This document shows, in pieces, positions 27,131-35,539 of a stretch of DNA of 64,000 bases. Source of the DNA: Demequina soli (lineage in GTDB: Bacteria; Actinomycetota; Actinomycetes; Actinomycetales; Demequinaceae); the NCBI RefSeq assembly GCF_000971195.1, contig NZ_BBLZ01000002.1, forward strand, positions 623,490 through 687,489, written 5' to 3'. A model generated the notes under the pieces. The model had not been told where the DNA came from. It saw nothing but the letters and a program-made list of their open reading frames with translations, and ran no database searches. The position numbers and the translations under genes are program-made. Every line of letters starts with the position of its first letter. Position 1 is the stretch's first letter.

Positions 27131-27975
27131 CGACCACCGCGCGCCGCACGGAGGCGACCGCGCCCGACCCGGCGGCGATCGCATCGTCCCTCACCACGGT
27201 GGCCCGACGGCCGAAGCGGCCGAGCGCCGTGTCGACCTCGCTGACGTTCGGATGGCGGGCGCTGCTGCGGATCAAGCACGTGCCGGAGCAGCTCATCGAC
27301 GTCACGGTGTTCCCGGTGGTGATGACGCTGCTGTTCACGTACCTGTTCGGTGGCGCGATCGCGGGCTCGGTGAGCGCGTACATCGCGTACATCGCGCCGG
27401 GCGTGCTGGTGCAGTCGGTGCTGTTCATCACGATGTACACGGGCGCGAACCTGCGCACCGACATCGACCGCGGGGTGTTCGACCGCTTCCGGTCGTTGCC
27501 GATCTGGCGGCCCAGCCCGCTCGTGGGGATGCTCCTGGGTGACGCGGTGCGCTTCAGCGTGGCGGCCGTGCTCACGTCGCTCGTGTGCGTGGCGATCGGC
27601 TGGCGGCCCGCGGGTGGCGTCGCGGGCGTGACGCTCGGGGTGCTCGTGCTGCTCGTGTTCGCGTTCTCGCTCGGATGGATCTGGACGTTCCTGTCGATGA
27701 TCCTGCGCACGCCGAGCGCGATCATGGGCGTCGCGGGGTTCGTGATGATGCCGCTGCTGTTCGGGTCCAACATCTTCGTCGACCCGTCCACCATGCCGGG
27801 ATGGCTGCAGGCATGGGTGAGCGTCAACCCGGTGTCGCACCTGGTCACGGCGCTGCGAGCGCTCATGGACGGCACCTCGCCCGGTGTCGAGCTGTGGATC
27901 ACCTTCGGCTGGTGCGCGGGCCTGGTCGCGGTGTTCGGGTCGCTCGCGATGTGGCGCTACCGCGACCCCCGCTGA
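27127..27975 (+). CDS. ABC exporter permease, DrrB-like (ABC-2 type)
   Basis: A 282-residue membrane protein of the ABC-2 permease family with six predicted helices. [20 protein letters not shown] is the first helix, and [15 protein letters not shown] and [19 protein letters not shown] are the conserved loop segments of the DrrB branch. The start overlaps the ATPase stop by 4 bp. It ends 12 nt before the convergent redoxin gene, where GCGGCCGC repeats (27981-27988, 27992-27999) may act as a shared terminator. Confidence 0.9.
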   Translation: MTTTARRTEATAPDPAAIASSLTTVARRPKRPSAVSTSLTFGWRALLRIKHVPEQLIDVTVFPVVMTLLFTYLFGGAIAGSVSAYIAYIAPGVLVQSVLFITMYTGANLRTDIDRGVFDRFRSLPIWRPSPLVGMLLGDAVRFSVAAVLTSLVCVAIGWRPAGGVAGVTLGVLVLLVFAFSLGWIWTFLSMILRTPSAIMGVAGFVMMPLLFGSNIFVDPSTMPGWLQAWVSVNPVSHLVTALRALMDGTSPGVELWITFGWCAGLVAVFGSLAMWRYRDPR

Positions 27976-27987
27976 CCGGTGCGGCCG

Positions 27988-28557
27988 CTACGCGGCCGCG
28001 AGCTCGCCCTCGACGATGTCGAACAGCTCCGCGGGGTCGAGCCACATCGAGGGGTAGCTGCCCGACCACCGCTGCACCCCGTCGCCGTCGATGAGGACGA
28101 AGCCGTGTCCCGGCAGCCCCGCGTGCATCCCCGTGCCGAGCATGCCGTACGCCTCCGAGACGGTGCCGTCGTCGAGCGCGAACGGGGTGGCGACCTCGAG
28201 GCGCTCCCGCTCGGCGTTGATCTGGTCGGCGCTGTTCATGACGATCGGGAGCACCTCGATGCCCGCGTCGGCGAACGCCGGGTCGTCCTCGATCGCGGCC
28301 ATCTGGACCAGGCAGGAGTCGCAGCCGGCGCCCTCGTTGAAGTAGAGGATGACGGGCGATCCCGCGTAGTCGTCGAGCGACACCTCGCCGCCGGTGCTCA
28401 GCGGGAGCGTGAACGCGGGGGCGGAGGCGACCGTGTCGTCCGTCCGTGGGCGTGCCGACAGCAGCGCCGACGCGATCACGGCCACGGCGGCGACGGCGAG
28501 CGCGATCGCGGCGATGCGGCGGACGTTGGTGCGGGCGGGGGCGGTGGTGGTGGTCAT
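27988..28557 (-). CDS. Membrane-anchored redoxin (AhpC/TSA-like)
   Basis: A 189-residue protein with an N-terminal signal anchor (about residues 14-34) and an extracytoplasmic thioredoxin-fold domain of the AhpC/TSA-redoxin type: APAFTLPLSTGGEVSLDDYA, YFNEGAGCDSCLVQM with a CxxC, and the late LPGHGFVLIDGDG. It is the third gene of an operon with a glutaredoxin-like protein and a CcdA-like membrane protein, overlapping the latter by 4 bp. Together these probably move reducing power to the outside, for cytochrome assembly or repair of oxidised proteins. Confidence 0.84.
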   Translation of the reverse strand: MTTTTAPARTNVRRIAAIALAVAAVAVIASALLSARPRTDDTVASAPAFTLPLSTGGEVSLDDYAGSPVILYFNEGAGCDSCLVQMAAIEDDPAFADAGIEVLPIVMNSADQINAERERLEVATPFALDDGTVSEAYGMLGTGMHAGLPGHGFVLIDGDGVQRWSGSYPSMWLDPAELFDIVEGELAAA

Positions 28558-29498
28558 CGGGTGCTCCTGGTCGGGGGCGTCGTGGGTTCGGTGCCGGCGT
28601 CGGCGTCGGGGACGATGCGGGCTCGGGTCTCGCGGCGGGACGGACGGCGCGTGAGGGTCGCCCACACGAACACGCCGGCGACGGCGAGGAGCCCGAGGGC
28701 CTGCACCCACTCGGGCACGGGTGCCAGGGCCCTCTCGACGGCGCCGAAGGTCGCGGTGAGCCAGTCGGCGATCGCGGCCTGGGCCTCGGTGCCGCCGGTC
28801 ATGTCGGGCGATCCGGCGAGCGCGATGACCGCGATGCCCATGATCACGAACGTCGCGGCGAGGGCGACGTTCATGCGGGTGGTGGTGAGGATGCGACCCG
28901 CGATAGTCCAGCGCACCGGGCGCGGTGCCCGGCGGGGACGTGTGCCGAGGCCGGTCCGGTCCCACACGAGCGCCATCACGAACAGCGGGAAGACCATGCC
29001 GAAGACGTACGCCAGGCCGAGCAGGAGCCCGCCCGCGGCGGACCCTGACAGCGCGGACAGCGTCATCACGCCCACGAGGACGGGTGCGCAGCAGCTCGAC
29101 GCGATGCCGGAGAACACGCCCAGCGAGAAGAACGTCGCGGAGTCGCCTCGCGAGGTGTCGGGCGCCTTGATGAAGGACGGCAGCGACCACATGCGGCCCG
29201 TGAGGGCGAGCACGCCCAGGGCGATCATCAGCAGCCCGCCCGCCCAGTACAGCACCAGGTGATACCTCGCGATGGCGCCGGCGAGGAGGCTCGCGCCGAG
29301 CGTGAGGGGGAGCAGGACCACGCTGAGCCCGGCGGCGAAGGTGAACGTCAGGGGCAGCAGGCGCCACCGGCGGCTCTTGACGGCCGCGGCGAGGTAGCTG
29401 GGCGCGAGGAACACGATGCAGCACGGCGCGAACAACGCCACCCCGCCGGCGAAGAAGGCGGCGAGGATGCTTCCGGTGACGAGGAGCTCGGATCCCAT
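28554..29498 (-). CDS. CcdA/DsbD-type transmembrane electron-transfer protein
   Basis: A 314-residue membrane protein with about seven hydrophobic segments. Conserved cysteine pairs occur in helix 1 (FAPCCIVFLAPSYL) and helix 4 (SGIASSCCAPVLVGVMTLSA); in CcdA and DsbD these shuttle electrons from cytoplasmic thioredoxin across the membrane. Here each pair is a CC rather than Pro-Cys-x-x-x, a noted variant. It starts right after the glutaredoxin-like gene and overlaps the redoxin gene (ATGA). Confidence 0.82.
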   Translation of the reverse strand: MGSELLVTGSILAAFFAGGVALFAPCCIVFLAPSYLAAAVKSRRWRLLPLTFTFAAGLSVVLLPLTLGASLLAGAIARYHLVLYWAGGLLMIALGVLALTGRMWSLPSFIKAPDTSRGDSATFFSLGVFSGIASSCCAPVLVGVMTLSALSGSAAGGLLLGLAYVFGMVFPLFVMALVWDRTGLGTRPRRAPRPVRWTIAGRILTTTRMNVALAATFVIMGIAVIALAGSPDMTGGTEAQAAIADWLTATFGAVERALAPVPEWVQALGLLAVAGVFVWATLTRRPSRRETRARIVPDADAGTEPTTPPTRSTR

Positions 29499-29499
29499 G

Positions 29500-29784
29500 T
29501 CAGCGGACGGGCGGCATCGCGTCGCTCGCGACGCGCTCGAGGAGCCGGGCCAGCTTCTTGCGCGGCAGGCGGCCCGCGCTGAAGAACTCGTTGTCGACCA
29601 GCACCAGGGGATACAGCGCCGGGCGGTGCTCCGCGAGCAGAGCGCGTCCCACGGGCGACTCCACGTCCAGCGTGATCACCTGGATCCGCCCGTCGCGCCG
29701 GAGCGTGTCGAGCACGTCCTGCGCATCGTCGCAGAGGTGGCAGGTCGCGGTGCGCACCAGGGTGAGGGCGGGGGCAGGGGGCAC
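29500..29784 (-). CDS. Glutaredoxin/thioredoxin-like protein
   Basis: A 94-residue thioredoxin-fold protein with an active-site CxxC in TATCHLCDDAQDVL and a Pro-containing segment (ALYPLVLVDN) where the cis-Pro would lie. It resembles the small glutaredoxin-like proteins (DUF836 type) of actinobacteria. It is the first gene of the operon with the CcdA-like and redoxin genes. Upstream, the shared 17-bp element at 29854-29870 sits about 70 nt from its start. Confidence 0.8.
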   Translation of the reverse strand: MPPAPALTLVRTATCHLCDDAQDVLDTLRRDGRIQVITLDVESPVGRALLAEHRPALYPLVLVDNEFFSAGRLPRKKLARLLERVASDAMPPVR

Positions 29785-29853
29785 GGGAGGTCCTTCCGAT
29801 ACGGGTCCCGTCCAGGCTGACGTCCGCGTCCCGCACGTACCGTCGCGGTCGCG

Positions 29854-29870
29854 TCAAGATTCGATGAAGG
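29854..29870. promoter_or_regulatory. 17-bp shared element between redox operon and response regulator
   Basis: TCAAGATTCGATGAAGG lies in the 145-nt divergent region. The same 17-mer with one change occurs at 32505-32521 before the DUF305 gene. The two half-units (TCAAG and GAAGG, spaced 7 nt) suit an OmpR-type regulator such as the one encoded at 29930. Binding is inferred. Confidence 0.5.
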
Positions 29871-29929
29871 TTTCCGTGCGTGGGCACGATGCCGGGCGCT
29901 CCCGGGGCGACGCTCACCACAATGGAGCC

Positions 29930-30646
29930 ATGGAGTCAGCACCCTCGCCCGTGTTCCGCGCGCTCGTCGTGGAGGACGAGCCCGCGCTCGCCGCGCTGGT
30001 CGCGGACTACCTCGTGCGCGACGGGTTCGAGGTCGCCCAGGCGGCGGATGGCGAGACGGCGGTGCGGCGTGCCCGCGAGCTCGATCCCGACGTGATGGTG
30101 CTCGACATCGGGCTGCCCGGTCTCGACGGGCTCGAGGTGTGCCGTCAGGTGCGCACCTTCTCCGACTGCTACGTGGTGATGGTGACGGCGCGCGCCGAGG
30201 AGGTCGACACCCTGGTCGGGCTGTCCGCCGGAGCGGACGACTACGTCACCAAGCCCTTCAGCCCGCGGGAGCTGGTCGCGCGCGTCCGCGCCATGCTGCG
30301 CCGGCCGCGTACCCGTGCCGGTGCTCACGCTGACGGCTCGCCCGCCATCCGCGTCGGTGCGCTCGAGATCGACGTGGCCGCCCGCGAGGTGTCGCTCCAG
30401 GGGCGACCCGTGCCGCTCACCCGCACCGAGTTCGACATCCTCGCCGCCCTCGCGGAGCGGCCGGGCCGCGTGCTCTCGCGCGACATGCTCCTCGAGGTGG
30501 TGTGGGGAGGCGCGTGGGTGGGGGACACGCACCTGGTCGACGTGCACGTCCAGCACGTGCGCCAGAAGCTGGGCGACACGCCCGACCTCCAGCGGTTCGT
30601 GCGCACCGTGCGCGGCGTCGGCTACCGCATCGGCTCCGGCGAGTGA
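29930..30646 (+). CDS. OmpR/PhoB-family response regulator
   Basis: A 238-residue regulator. The receiver domain (residues about 10-125) has the acidic pair VVEDEP, phosphoacceptor Asp59 in MVLDIGLPG, and the Lys of VTKPFSP. The C-terminal winged helix (about 145-235) contains LTRTEFDILAALAERPGRVL and VHVQHVRQKLG. It overlaps the histidine kinase gene by one base (TGATG). The target genes are probably the redox operon and the DUF305 gene that share its upstream element. The signal is unknown. Confidence 0.93.
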   Translation: MESAPSPVFRALVVEDEPALAALVADYLVRDGFEVAQAADGETAVRRARELDPDVMVLDIGLPGLDGLEVCRQVRTFSDCYVVMVTARAEEVDTLVGLSAGADDYVTKPFSPRELVARVRAMLRRPRTRAGAHADGSPAIRVGALEIDVAAREVSLQGRPVPLTRTEFDILAALAERPGRVLSRDMLLEVVWGGAWVGDTHLVDVHVQHVRQKLGDTPDLQRFVRTVRGVGYRIGSGE

Positions 30647-31758
30647 TGAGGCGTCCGGGGCTCCAGGCGCGGCTGCTGCTCGGGCTGGTCGCCGTGCTCG
30701 CGACCGCCGCGCTCACGGCGGGGCTGGTCGCCGCCCTCATCGGGCCGATCGTGTTCCACGACCACCTGGTGCAGGCCGGCGCGAGCGCGGGGGACGATGC
30801 GGCGGGCCACGCGGAGATCGCGTTCCGGGAGGCGGGTGCGCTGGCGCTGGGGATCGGCCTCGCGCTCGGGACGCTCGCCGCGCTCGCGGTCGCCGTCGCG
30901 TTCACGCGGCGCATCGGGGGCTCGCTGTCCGCGCTCGCGGGCGCGGCGAGCGAGCTGGAGGCGGGGCGCATGGACGTGCGCGTGCCGGAACCGCGGCTCG
31001 GCGGCGAGTTCGCCGCCATGGCGCACGCGTTCAACGGCATGGCGGACCGGCTCGAGGCCGGCGAGGCGTTGCGGGCGCGCCTCCTGTCGGACGTGGCCCA
31101 CGAGCTCCGCACCCCGGTCGCGACCCTCACCGCGTATCTCGAGGCGATCGAGGACGGCGTGGCCGAGTGGAACCCGCAGACCATCGGCCTCCTGCGCGCC
31201 CAGGGGGAGCGTCTCGCGCGCCTCGCGGAGGATCTCGCCGCGGTGACCCGGGCGGAGGGCGGAGGGCTGTCGCTCGACCTGCGTGACGTCGATCCGGGAG
31301 CGGCCGTCCGCCTCGCCGTGCTCGCGGTCCGGCCGCGCGCCGACGACGGTGGCGTCTCCCTCCGTGCACACGTCGAGGACGGGCTGCCGACCGTGCGCGC
31401 GGATCCCGCGCGGCTCGCCCAGGTGCTCGGGAACCTGCTCGACAACGCGCTCGCCCACACGCCCGCGGGAGGCGGCGTCACGGTGACGGCCGCCGGAGCG
31501 GGCCCCGGGCGCATCGTCCTGGCCGTCGCCGACACGGGTGACGGCATCCATGAACGGGACCTGCCGCACCTGTTCGAGCGCTTCTACCGCGTCGATGCCG
31601 CGCGTGATCGCGCGCACGGCGGATCCGGGATCGGCCTCGCCATCGTGAGAGCCATCGCGCAGGCGCACGGCGGGAGCGTCGCGGCGGAGAGCGACGGCCC
31701 CGGTCGGGGTGCGACGTTCACGGTCGAGCTGCCGTGCGGCGGTCCCGACGCGCCGTGA
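30646..31758 (+). CDS. Sensor histidine kinase
   Basis: A 370-residue kinase. Two transmembrane helices (about residues 9-33 and 65-87) flank a very short external loop of some 30 residues; a HAMP domain follows (SALAGAASELEAGRMDVRVP). The dimerisation helix has His152 in LLSDVAHELRTPVATL, and the ATPase domain shows NLLDNALAHTP, ADTGDGIHERDL and GGSGIGLAIV. The tiny sensor loop suggests sensing within the membrane or via a partner, as in the DesK/LiaS style. The stop lies inside the terminator hairpin at 31739-31771. Confidence 0.93.
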   Translation: MRRPGLQARLLLGLVAVLATAALTAGLVAALIGPIVFHDHLVQAGASAGDDAAGHAEIAFREAGALALGIGLALGTLAALAVAVAFTRRIGGSLSALAGAASELEAGRMDVRVPEPRLGGEFAAMAHAFNGMADRLEAGEALRARLLSDVAHELRTPVATLTAYLEAIEDGVAEWNPQTIGLLRAQGERLARLAEDLAAVTRAEGGGLSLDLRDVDPGAAVRLAVLAVRPRADDGGVSLRAHVEDGLPTVRADPARLAQVLGNLLDNALAHTPAGGGVTVTAAGAGPGRIVLAVADTGDGIHERDLPHLFERFYRVDAARDRAHGGSGIGLAIVRAIAQAHGGSVAAESDGPGRGATFTVELPCGGPDAP

Positions 31759-31771
31759 CGGTCGGGACCGC
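31739..31771. terminator. Bidirectional terminator between kinase and DUF305 genes
   Basis: A perfect 11-bp stem (31739-31749 with 31761-31771) with an 11-nt loop, overlapping the end of the histidine kinase gene and 6 nt from the end of the convergent DUF305 gene. Confidence 0.72.
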
Positions 31772-31776
31772 GACGG

Positions 31777-32388
31777 TCATAGCGCCGAGTCTGCCGCGAG
31801 CGCCTTCATCTCCGCGATCTCCTCCTGCTGCGCGTCGATGATCGCCGTCGCGAGAGCGCGAGCCTCGGGGTTCTCGCCGTTCTCGAGCTCGGATTCGGCC
31901 ATCTCGATCGCGCCCTCGTGGTGCGCGATCATCAGGTCGAGGAACCTCGCATCGAACTCGTCGGCCGGCACGTCCTCGAGCGAGGCCATCGCCGACGCCT
32001 GGTCCATGCCGTCCATGGTCATCCCGCCGTGATCCATCATCGAGTGGTCGGCCTCGGTAGGGTTGTCCTCGTCCCATTGGGCGAGCCAGCGCTCCATCGT
32101 GGTGATCTCGGGCTGCTGGGCGGCGAGGATCCTCTCGCCGAGCTCCACGATCTGCGCGCTCTCGCTCGTCTCGACCACCACCTGCGCCATCTCGATCGCG
32201 CCCTCGTGGTGCACGATCATCATCTGGGCGAAGTCGGTGTCCGCGTCGTTGTGCGCGGGGATGGTGGACGTGGTCGTGTCGGCGGACGGAGCCGACGTGC
32301 TGCCGGCGTCGGTCGAGCACGCCGCGAGGGCGAGCGACATGAGGGTGGCGCTGACGGTGATGCCGGTGCGGATGCGGCGGCGGGGCAT
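31777..32388 (-). CDS. DUF305 family lipoprotein
   Basis: A 203-residue lipoprotein: basic N-terminus, hydrophobic core, lipobox LAAC (Cys about 24), then a DUF305 four-helix, ferritin-like unit. Its signatures, FAQMMIVHHEGAIEMAQVV and FLDLMIAHHEGAIEMAES, appear twice, once in each half. A Met/His-rich patch (SMMDHGGMTMDGMDQ) lies between them, as in proteins that bind copper or silver. Family function is not firmly known. AAGGAG lies upstream of the ATG. The neighbouring thiol-redox operon and the shared 17-bp element hint at a metal-stress regulon. Confidence 0.86.
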   Translation of the reverse strand: MPRRRIRTGITVSATLMSLALAACSTDAGSTSAPSADTTTSTIPAHNDADTDFAQMMIVHHEGAIEMAQVVVETSESAQIVELGERILAAQQPEITTMERWLAQWDEDNPTEADHSMMDHGGMTMDGMDQASAMASLEDVPADEFDARFLDLMIAHHEGAIEMAESELENGENPEARALATAIIDAQQEEIAEMKALAADSAL

Positions 32389-32504
32389 GGGGACACTCCT
32401 TCGTGGTCGCGTGCCGCCGCGGGTCGGGGGTGGGACCTCGCGGCGGCACGACGTCTGGGAGCTCCAGGCTCGCAAGCGCGCGTCAGGGCCGCGTCGGGAT
32501 CACC

Positions 32505-32521
32505 TCAAGATTCGATCAAGG
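32505..32521. promoter_or_regulatory. Second copy of the 17-bp element, before DUF305
   Basis: TCAAGATTCGATCAAGG differs from the copy at 29854 by a single base. It lies about 120 nt upstream of the DUF305 ATG on the minus strand and 130 nt before the hypothetical gene at 32652. Confidence 0.5.
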
Positions 32522-32651
32522 TGCGCGGGCGCCTCGATGGCGGCGCGGAGCGCGACCTCGCGCGGCGCATCGTCCCTGGTGAAGGCGCGTTATGCGCGCC
32601 GGCGGGACCAAAGTGGCCTCAGATGCTTTGCGGATAGGGAATGATTTTCCG

Positions 32652-33038
32652 GTGACAATCGCGCAGGACATCGAACCCCGTACGTACTTCCGCACCCTCG
32701 AGTCGGCACTCGCCGACTTCCGTCCCCCGGCCGAGAACGTCGAGATGATCCTCGACGCCGTCCGCGGGCTGAGCTACGAGCACGTCTACATCCCCGAGTC
32801 GCGTGCCTTCATCGCGCTCGAGCCCGCAGGCGCCGCGCGCCCCGTCGCGTTCATCGCGCACGGCTACGTCGCCGTGCACCCCGAGGAGGGCGAGAACTAC
32901 TGGGTCGAGCTGCCGGCGCATCAGGCCGCCGCCAAGGGCTTCGCCGCCGTCGCCAAGCCCGTCGAGGAGATCATCCCGACCTGCGCGACGTGCTTCACCA
33001 ACCTGCCGTCGACGGGCCTGTGCGACTACTGCGACTGA
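32652..33038 (+). CDS. Hypothetical protein with C-terminal zinc ribbon
   Basis: A 128-residue protein of unknown function. Residues about 20-100 form an alpha/beta region (RTYFRTLESALADFRP, VYIPESRAFIALEPAG). The last 25 residues hold two CxxC pairs (CATC and CDYC), a C-terminal zinc ribbon. Translation probably begins at GTG 32652; upstream residues in the same frame have no support. Actinobacterial proteins of this size with such a tail are common but unnamed. Upstream, 263 nt of DNA are shared divergently with the DUF305 gene. Confidence 0.6.
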   Translation: MTIAQDIEPRTYFRTLESALADFRPPAENVEMILDAVRGLSYEHVYIPESRAFIALEPAGAARPVAFIAHGYVAVHPEEGENYWVELPAHQAAAKGFAAVAKPVEEIIPTCATCFTNLPSTGLCDYCD

Positions 33039-33067
33039 CCCTCTGATCTCCGGCCCGGATGGGCCAC

Positions 33068-33105
33068 CACGCGACCCCGGTGCCTCCTCGCACCGGGGTC
33101 GCGTG
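33068..33105. terminator. Bidirectional terminator, perfect 16-bp stem
   Basis: Arms 33068-33083 and 33090-33105 pair perfectly around a CTCCTC loop, between the convergent hypothetical gene and the DUF998-like membrane gene. Confidence 0.8.
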
Positions 33106-33108
33106 CCG

Positions 33109-33777
33109 TCAGGCGTCGCGGCGCGCGCGCCTGAGGAGTGCGACGCCCCACCACGCGCACCACGCCGGCCACAGCGCGAGCGCGCCCAGCCCGCCCGCGA
33201 GCAACGCGACCGAGGCGGGCCACGGGGCCGCGCCGTCGAGGCCGACGCCCGCGACGTAGGGGTCCGCGCCGCTGAGCGCGAACGGCAGGCCCAGGATCCC
33301 GAGCGCCACGACCAGCGCGGTGACCCGGCCGACGACCCCGTGCGCGGGGGACGCGGGGGCGAAGGGCCGCCGCGCATCGTCCACCGCCGATGCGCGCCAC
33401 ATCCACGGTGCCGCCAGCGACCACCCGACCCCGCCGACCACGCCGGCGGCGAACCAGTCGGTGGTCGCGGTGAGGATGAGCAGCGAGCCCTTGACGGCCA
33501 CGGCGCACCCGGCCACCGCCAGCGCGGTGAGCGTCAGGCCGACGCGTGGCACCGGTCGGCCGCCGGTGACCGCCACGGTCACGACGAGGGCCGCGGTGAG
33601 GACGCCGAGCAGCAGGGCGGACGCGTCGGACCAGTGCCCCAGGGGCGAGGTCCTGTCGGCGTAGTAGCCGCCGACGAACGCCATCTGCGCGATCCCGGCC
33701 ACCGCGATCGCCAGCGCGAGGAGCGCGACGCCACGAGTCGTGGCCGCGGACGCCGACGCCGCCTCAGAGGACGTCAT
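33109..33777 (-). CDS. Integral membrane hypothetical protein (DUF998-like size)
   Basis: A 222-residue protein with about six hydrophobic helices and a Trp-rich C-terminus (LALWPAWCAWWGVALLRRAR). It has no recognisable catalytic or transport motif. The pattern of six helices within 220 residues recalls the DUF998 family, but I cannot confirm that. Its start overlaps the end of the upstream dihydrofolate-reductase-like gene by 14 nt on the same strand, so the two are cotranscribed. Function unknown. Confidence 0.6.
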   Translation of the reverse strand: MTSSEAASASAATTRGVALLALAIAVAGIAQMAFVGGYYADRTSPLGHWSDASALLLGVLTAALVVTVAVTGGRPVPRVGLTLTALAVAGCAVAVKGSLLILTATTDWFAAGVVGGVGWSLAAPWMWRASAVDDARRPFAPASPAHGVVGRVTALVVALGILGLPFALSGADPYVAGVGLDGAAPWPASVALLAGGLGALALWPAWCAWWGVALLRRARRDA

Positions 33778-34330
33778 AGTCGAGCGTGAGCCTCCCGCCG
33801 GGGAAGGTCTCGACCTCGGTCAGGCGCAGCGTGCGCGGGTGGCGCAGGCCGGGCGTCGCGGTGCGGCCCTCCCCGATGAGCACGGGGACGATGCGCAGCC
33901 GCACCCGGTCGACCAGCTCCGCCTGGAGCAGCGCCCCGGCGAGCTGCAGGCTGCCCCACACGATGATGTCGCCGCGATAGCGCTGCTTCAGCCTCCGCAC
34001 CGAGTCGCGCGGCTCACCCGTCTCCACCGTGGCCGAGGCGTAGTCGCCCCACGGCGCACGGCTGAGGGTGTTGCTCACCACGTGCTTGGGGGTCCGGTTG
34101 ATGAAGTCCGCGATCGGGTCCTCGTCGACGGTCATGCCCGGCCAGTAGGCCTCGAACAACCGGTACGTGGTGCGGCCCAGCAGGATCGCGTCGACTCCCT
34201 CGAGCATCGTGGTCTGCCCGGGGTCCGGCACGTGGGCGCCGGGCGGGATGCGCATGAAGTCGAGCTCGCCGTCGCGACCGGCGGCGAACCCGTCGACGGA
34301 CACGATCTGCTCGATGATGAGACGGCCCAT
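33764..34330 (-). CDS. Dihydrofolate reductase family protein (RibD C-terminal type)
   Basis: A 188-residue NADPH-dependent reductase-fold protein. The N-terminus LIIEQIVSVDGFAAG with later DAILLGRTTYRLFEAYWPG, and the C-terminal DIIVWGSLQLAGALL with LVDRVRLRIVPVLIGEG, are typical of the YwjB/RibD-C-like family. Members resemble DHFR but usually act on other substrates. On the minus strand a TACTGT box (34337-34342) lies 6 nt before the ATG, so it is a leaderless candidate. It overlaps the membrane protein gene downstream. Confidence 0.86.
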   Translation of the reverse strand: MGRLIIEQIVSVDGFAAGRDGELDFMRIPPGAHVPDPGQTTMLEGVDAILLGRTTYRLFEAYWPGMTVDEDPIADFINRTPKHVVSNTLSRAPWGDYASATVETGEPRDSVRRLKQRYRGDIIVWGSLQLAGALLQAELVDRVRLRIVPVLIGEGRTATPGLRHPRTLRLTEVETFPGGRLTLDYDVL

Positions 34331-34389
34331 ACCGCCACAGTAGGGCGGTTCCCTGGCGTCGCGCAGGCTTGGTGCGTACGATCGCGAGC

Positions 34390-34749
34390 ATGGGCACGAA
34401 GCTGGCCGCTACCTGGGGGATCATCCTGGTCCTCGCGGTGGGCGCGGGCGTGCTGGCCTACGTCGCGCTGAAGCCCGATCACAGGCGCGGGACGCAGCAG
34501 ATCATGCAGGTCGAGGTGCTCGACCCGACAACGCTGCGCGTGATGTCGCCGTCGTGCAACGGCGACCCCGAGGTGACGGTCACGGAGGACGGAGAGCTGA
34601 ACCGGGTGTACCTGTCGCTCGTGGCGACGGTCTACGAGACCGGGCCGATGTGCGCCGACATGGTCGACGTCACGCTCGAGAAGCCGCTCGGGGACAGGCT
34701 GGTGGTCGACGCGAAGGGCAACGTGCTCCCCAACGTGGTCGGGGGTTAG
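34390..34749 (+). CDS. Small secreted or membrane-anchored hypothetical protein
   Basis: A 119-residue protein with one N-terminal transmembrane or signal helix (residues about 8-28, TWGIILVLAVGAGVLAYVAL) and an external domain of about 85 residues with two Cys, possibly disulphide-bonded (SPSCNGDPEV, GPMCADMVDV). No known family. The -10 box TACGAT (34377-34382) lies 7 nt before the ATG, so leaderless initiation here is preferred over the in-frame TTG/GTG codons upstream. Confidence 0.55.
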   Translation: MGTKLAATWGIILVLAVGAGVLAYVALKPDHRRGTQQIMQVEVLDPTTLRVMSPSCNGDPEVTVTEDGELNRVYLSLVATVYETGPMCADMVDVTLEKPLGDRLVVDAKGNVLPNVVGG

Positions 34750-34883
34750 ACATCTCGGGCGCTGTTGTTGTGCAGGGCCGTCGGCGCCGGGGGCTCGACG
34801 CCAGAGCTTGACTGTCGGACCTCAGTCGTAACGTGCCTGGTGTGTCGGCAGATCGCCGTTCACCGCTAGCGCAAGGAGTTCCG

Positions 34884-35039
34884 ATGAAGGTATACGCCTA
34901 CCACTCGACCAATCCGTCCGACCCCGACGTCTACCATGATCACAGCACGTGCGTGTCTGGCAGCCAGATCCCTCAGCGGAACCGTGCCAGCGGCACCGGT
35001 GGCTACCGCAGGTGTGAGCACTGCATCCGGCTCGGGTAA
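34884..35039 (+). CDS. 51-residue hypothetical protein
   Basis: A very small protein with AAGGAG 6 nt before its ATG, a good ribosome-binding site for a gene this small. It has Asp, His and Tyr residues (VYHDHSTCVSG) and ends with a CxxC (CEHCIRLG), so a single-metal or DNA-contact role is possible. I recognise similar short proteins in actinobacteria only as hypotheticals. It lies just left of the defence island's vsr gene, and a 22-bp hairpin separates them. Not assignable to the defence system. Confidence 0.55.
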   Translation: MKVYAYHSTNPSDPDVYHDHSTCVSGSQIPQRNRASGTGGYRRCEHCIRLG

Positions 35040-35044
35040 GAACG

Positions 35045-35092
35045 CCATCTCGTTGCCACGCCTCGCAGCCGCGAGGCGTGGCAACGAGATGG
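35045..35092. terminator. Strong 22-bp hairpin at the left end of the defence island
   Basis: A perfect 22-bp stem (35045-35066 with 35071-35092) and an AGCC loop between the small gene and the convergent vsr gene. It is the longest perfect stem in the window and ends exactly at the vsr stop codon. Confidence 0.8.
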
Positions 35093-35539
35093 TCATTCGG
35101 CGGCATGCGGGCGCCGCGCCCGGACCGTCGCGACGATCGTCGCTGCCACCTGCGCCGGGTCCTCGTGCTCCCAGAAGCGCATCACGAGCCAGCCGGCCTC
35201 CGTGAGCGTGGCCGTGGTCTCGGCGTCGCGCTCGCGGTTGCGCTGCAACTTGGGGAGCCAGTAGTCGCCGTTCACTCGCGGGCTCGTTGCGTGAAAGGGG
35301 CACGAATGCCAGAAGCAGCCGTCGATGAAGACAGCCACCCTGGATGGTCGAAAGAGCAGGTCTGCCGTGCGGCGGACGCCCTTGATCGGGGTCGCGGCGA
35401 CGCGGTAGCGCAGGCCCGACGCGTGGACCAGGTGCCGGACCGCGAGCTCGGGCTTGGTGTCGCGCATCTTGTTGCCATGCATCGAGCGCGCGACGCCGGG
35501 GGAGGAGGCCCAGGAAAGCCTCTGGCTGGGCATTTGCAT
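35093..35539 (-). CDS. vsr: Very short patch repair endonuclease (Vsr)
   Basis: A 148-residue homologue of Vsr, which nicks 5' of T:G mismatches arising from deamination of 5-methylcytosine. The family core is intact: Glu31 (KPELAVRHL), Asp60 (RRTADLLF), His78 and His83 (FIDGCFWHSCPFH), and RNRERD, with WEHE near the C-terminus; these match the catalytic and zinc-contact positions of E. coli Vsr. It is read away from the DUF262 operon across a 174-nt divergent region. It almost certainly serves the m5C methyltransferase at the far end of the island. Confidence 0.92.
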   Translation of the reverse strand: MQMPSQRLSWASSPGVARSMHGNKMRDTKPELAVRHLVHASGLRYRVAATPIKGVRRTADLLFRPSRVAVFIDGCFWHSCPFHATSPRVNGDYWLPKLQRNRERDAETTATLTEAGWLVMRFWEHEDPAQVAATIVATVRARRPHAAE

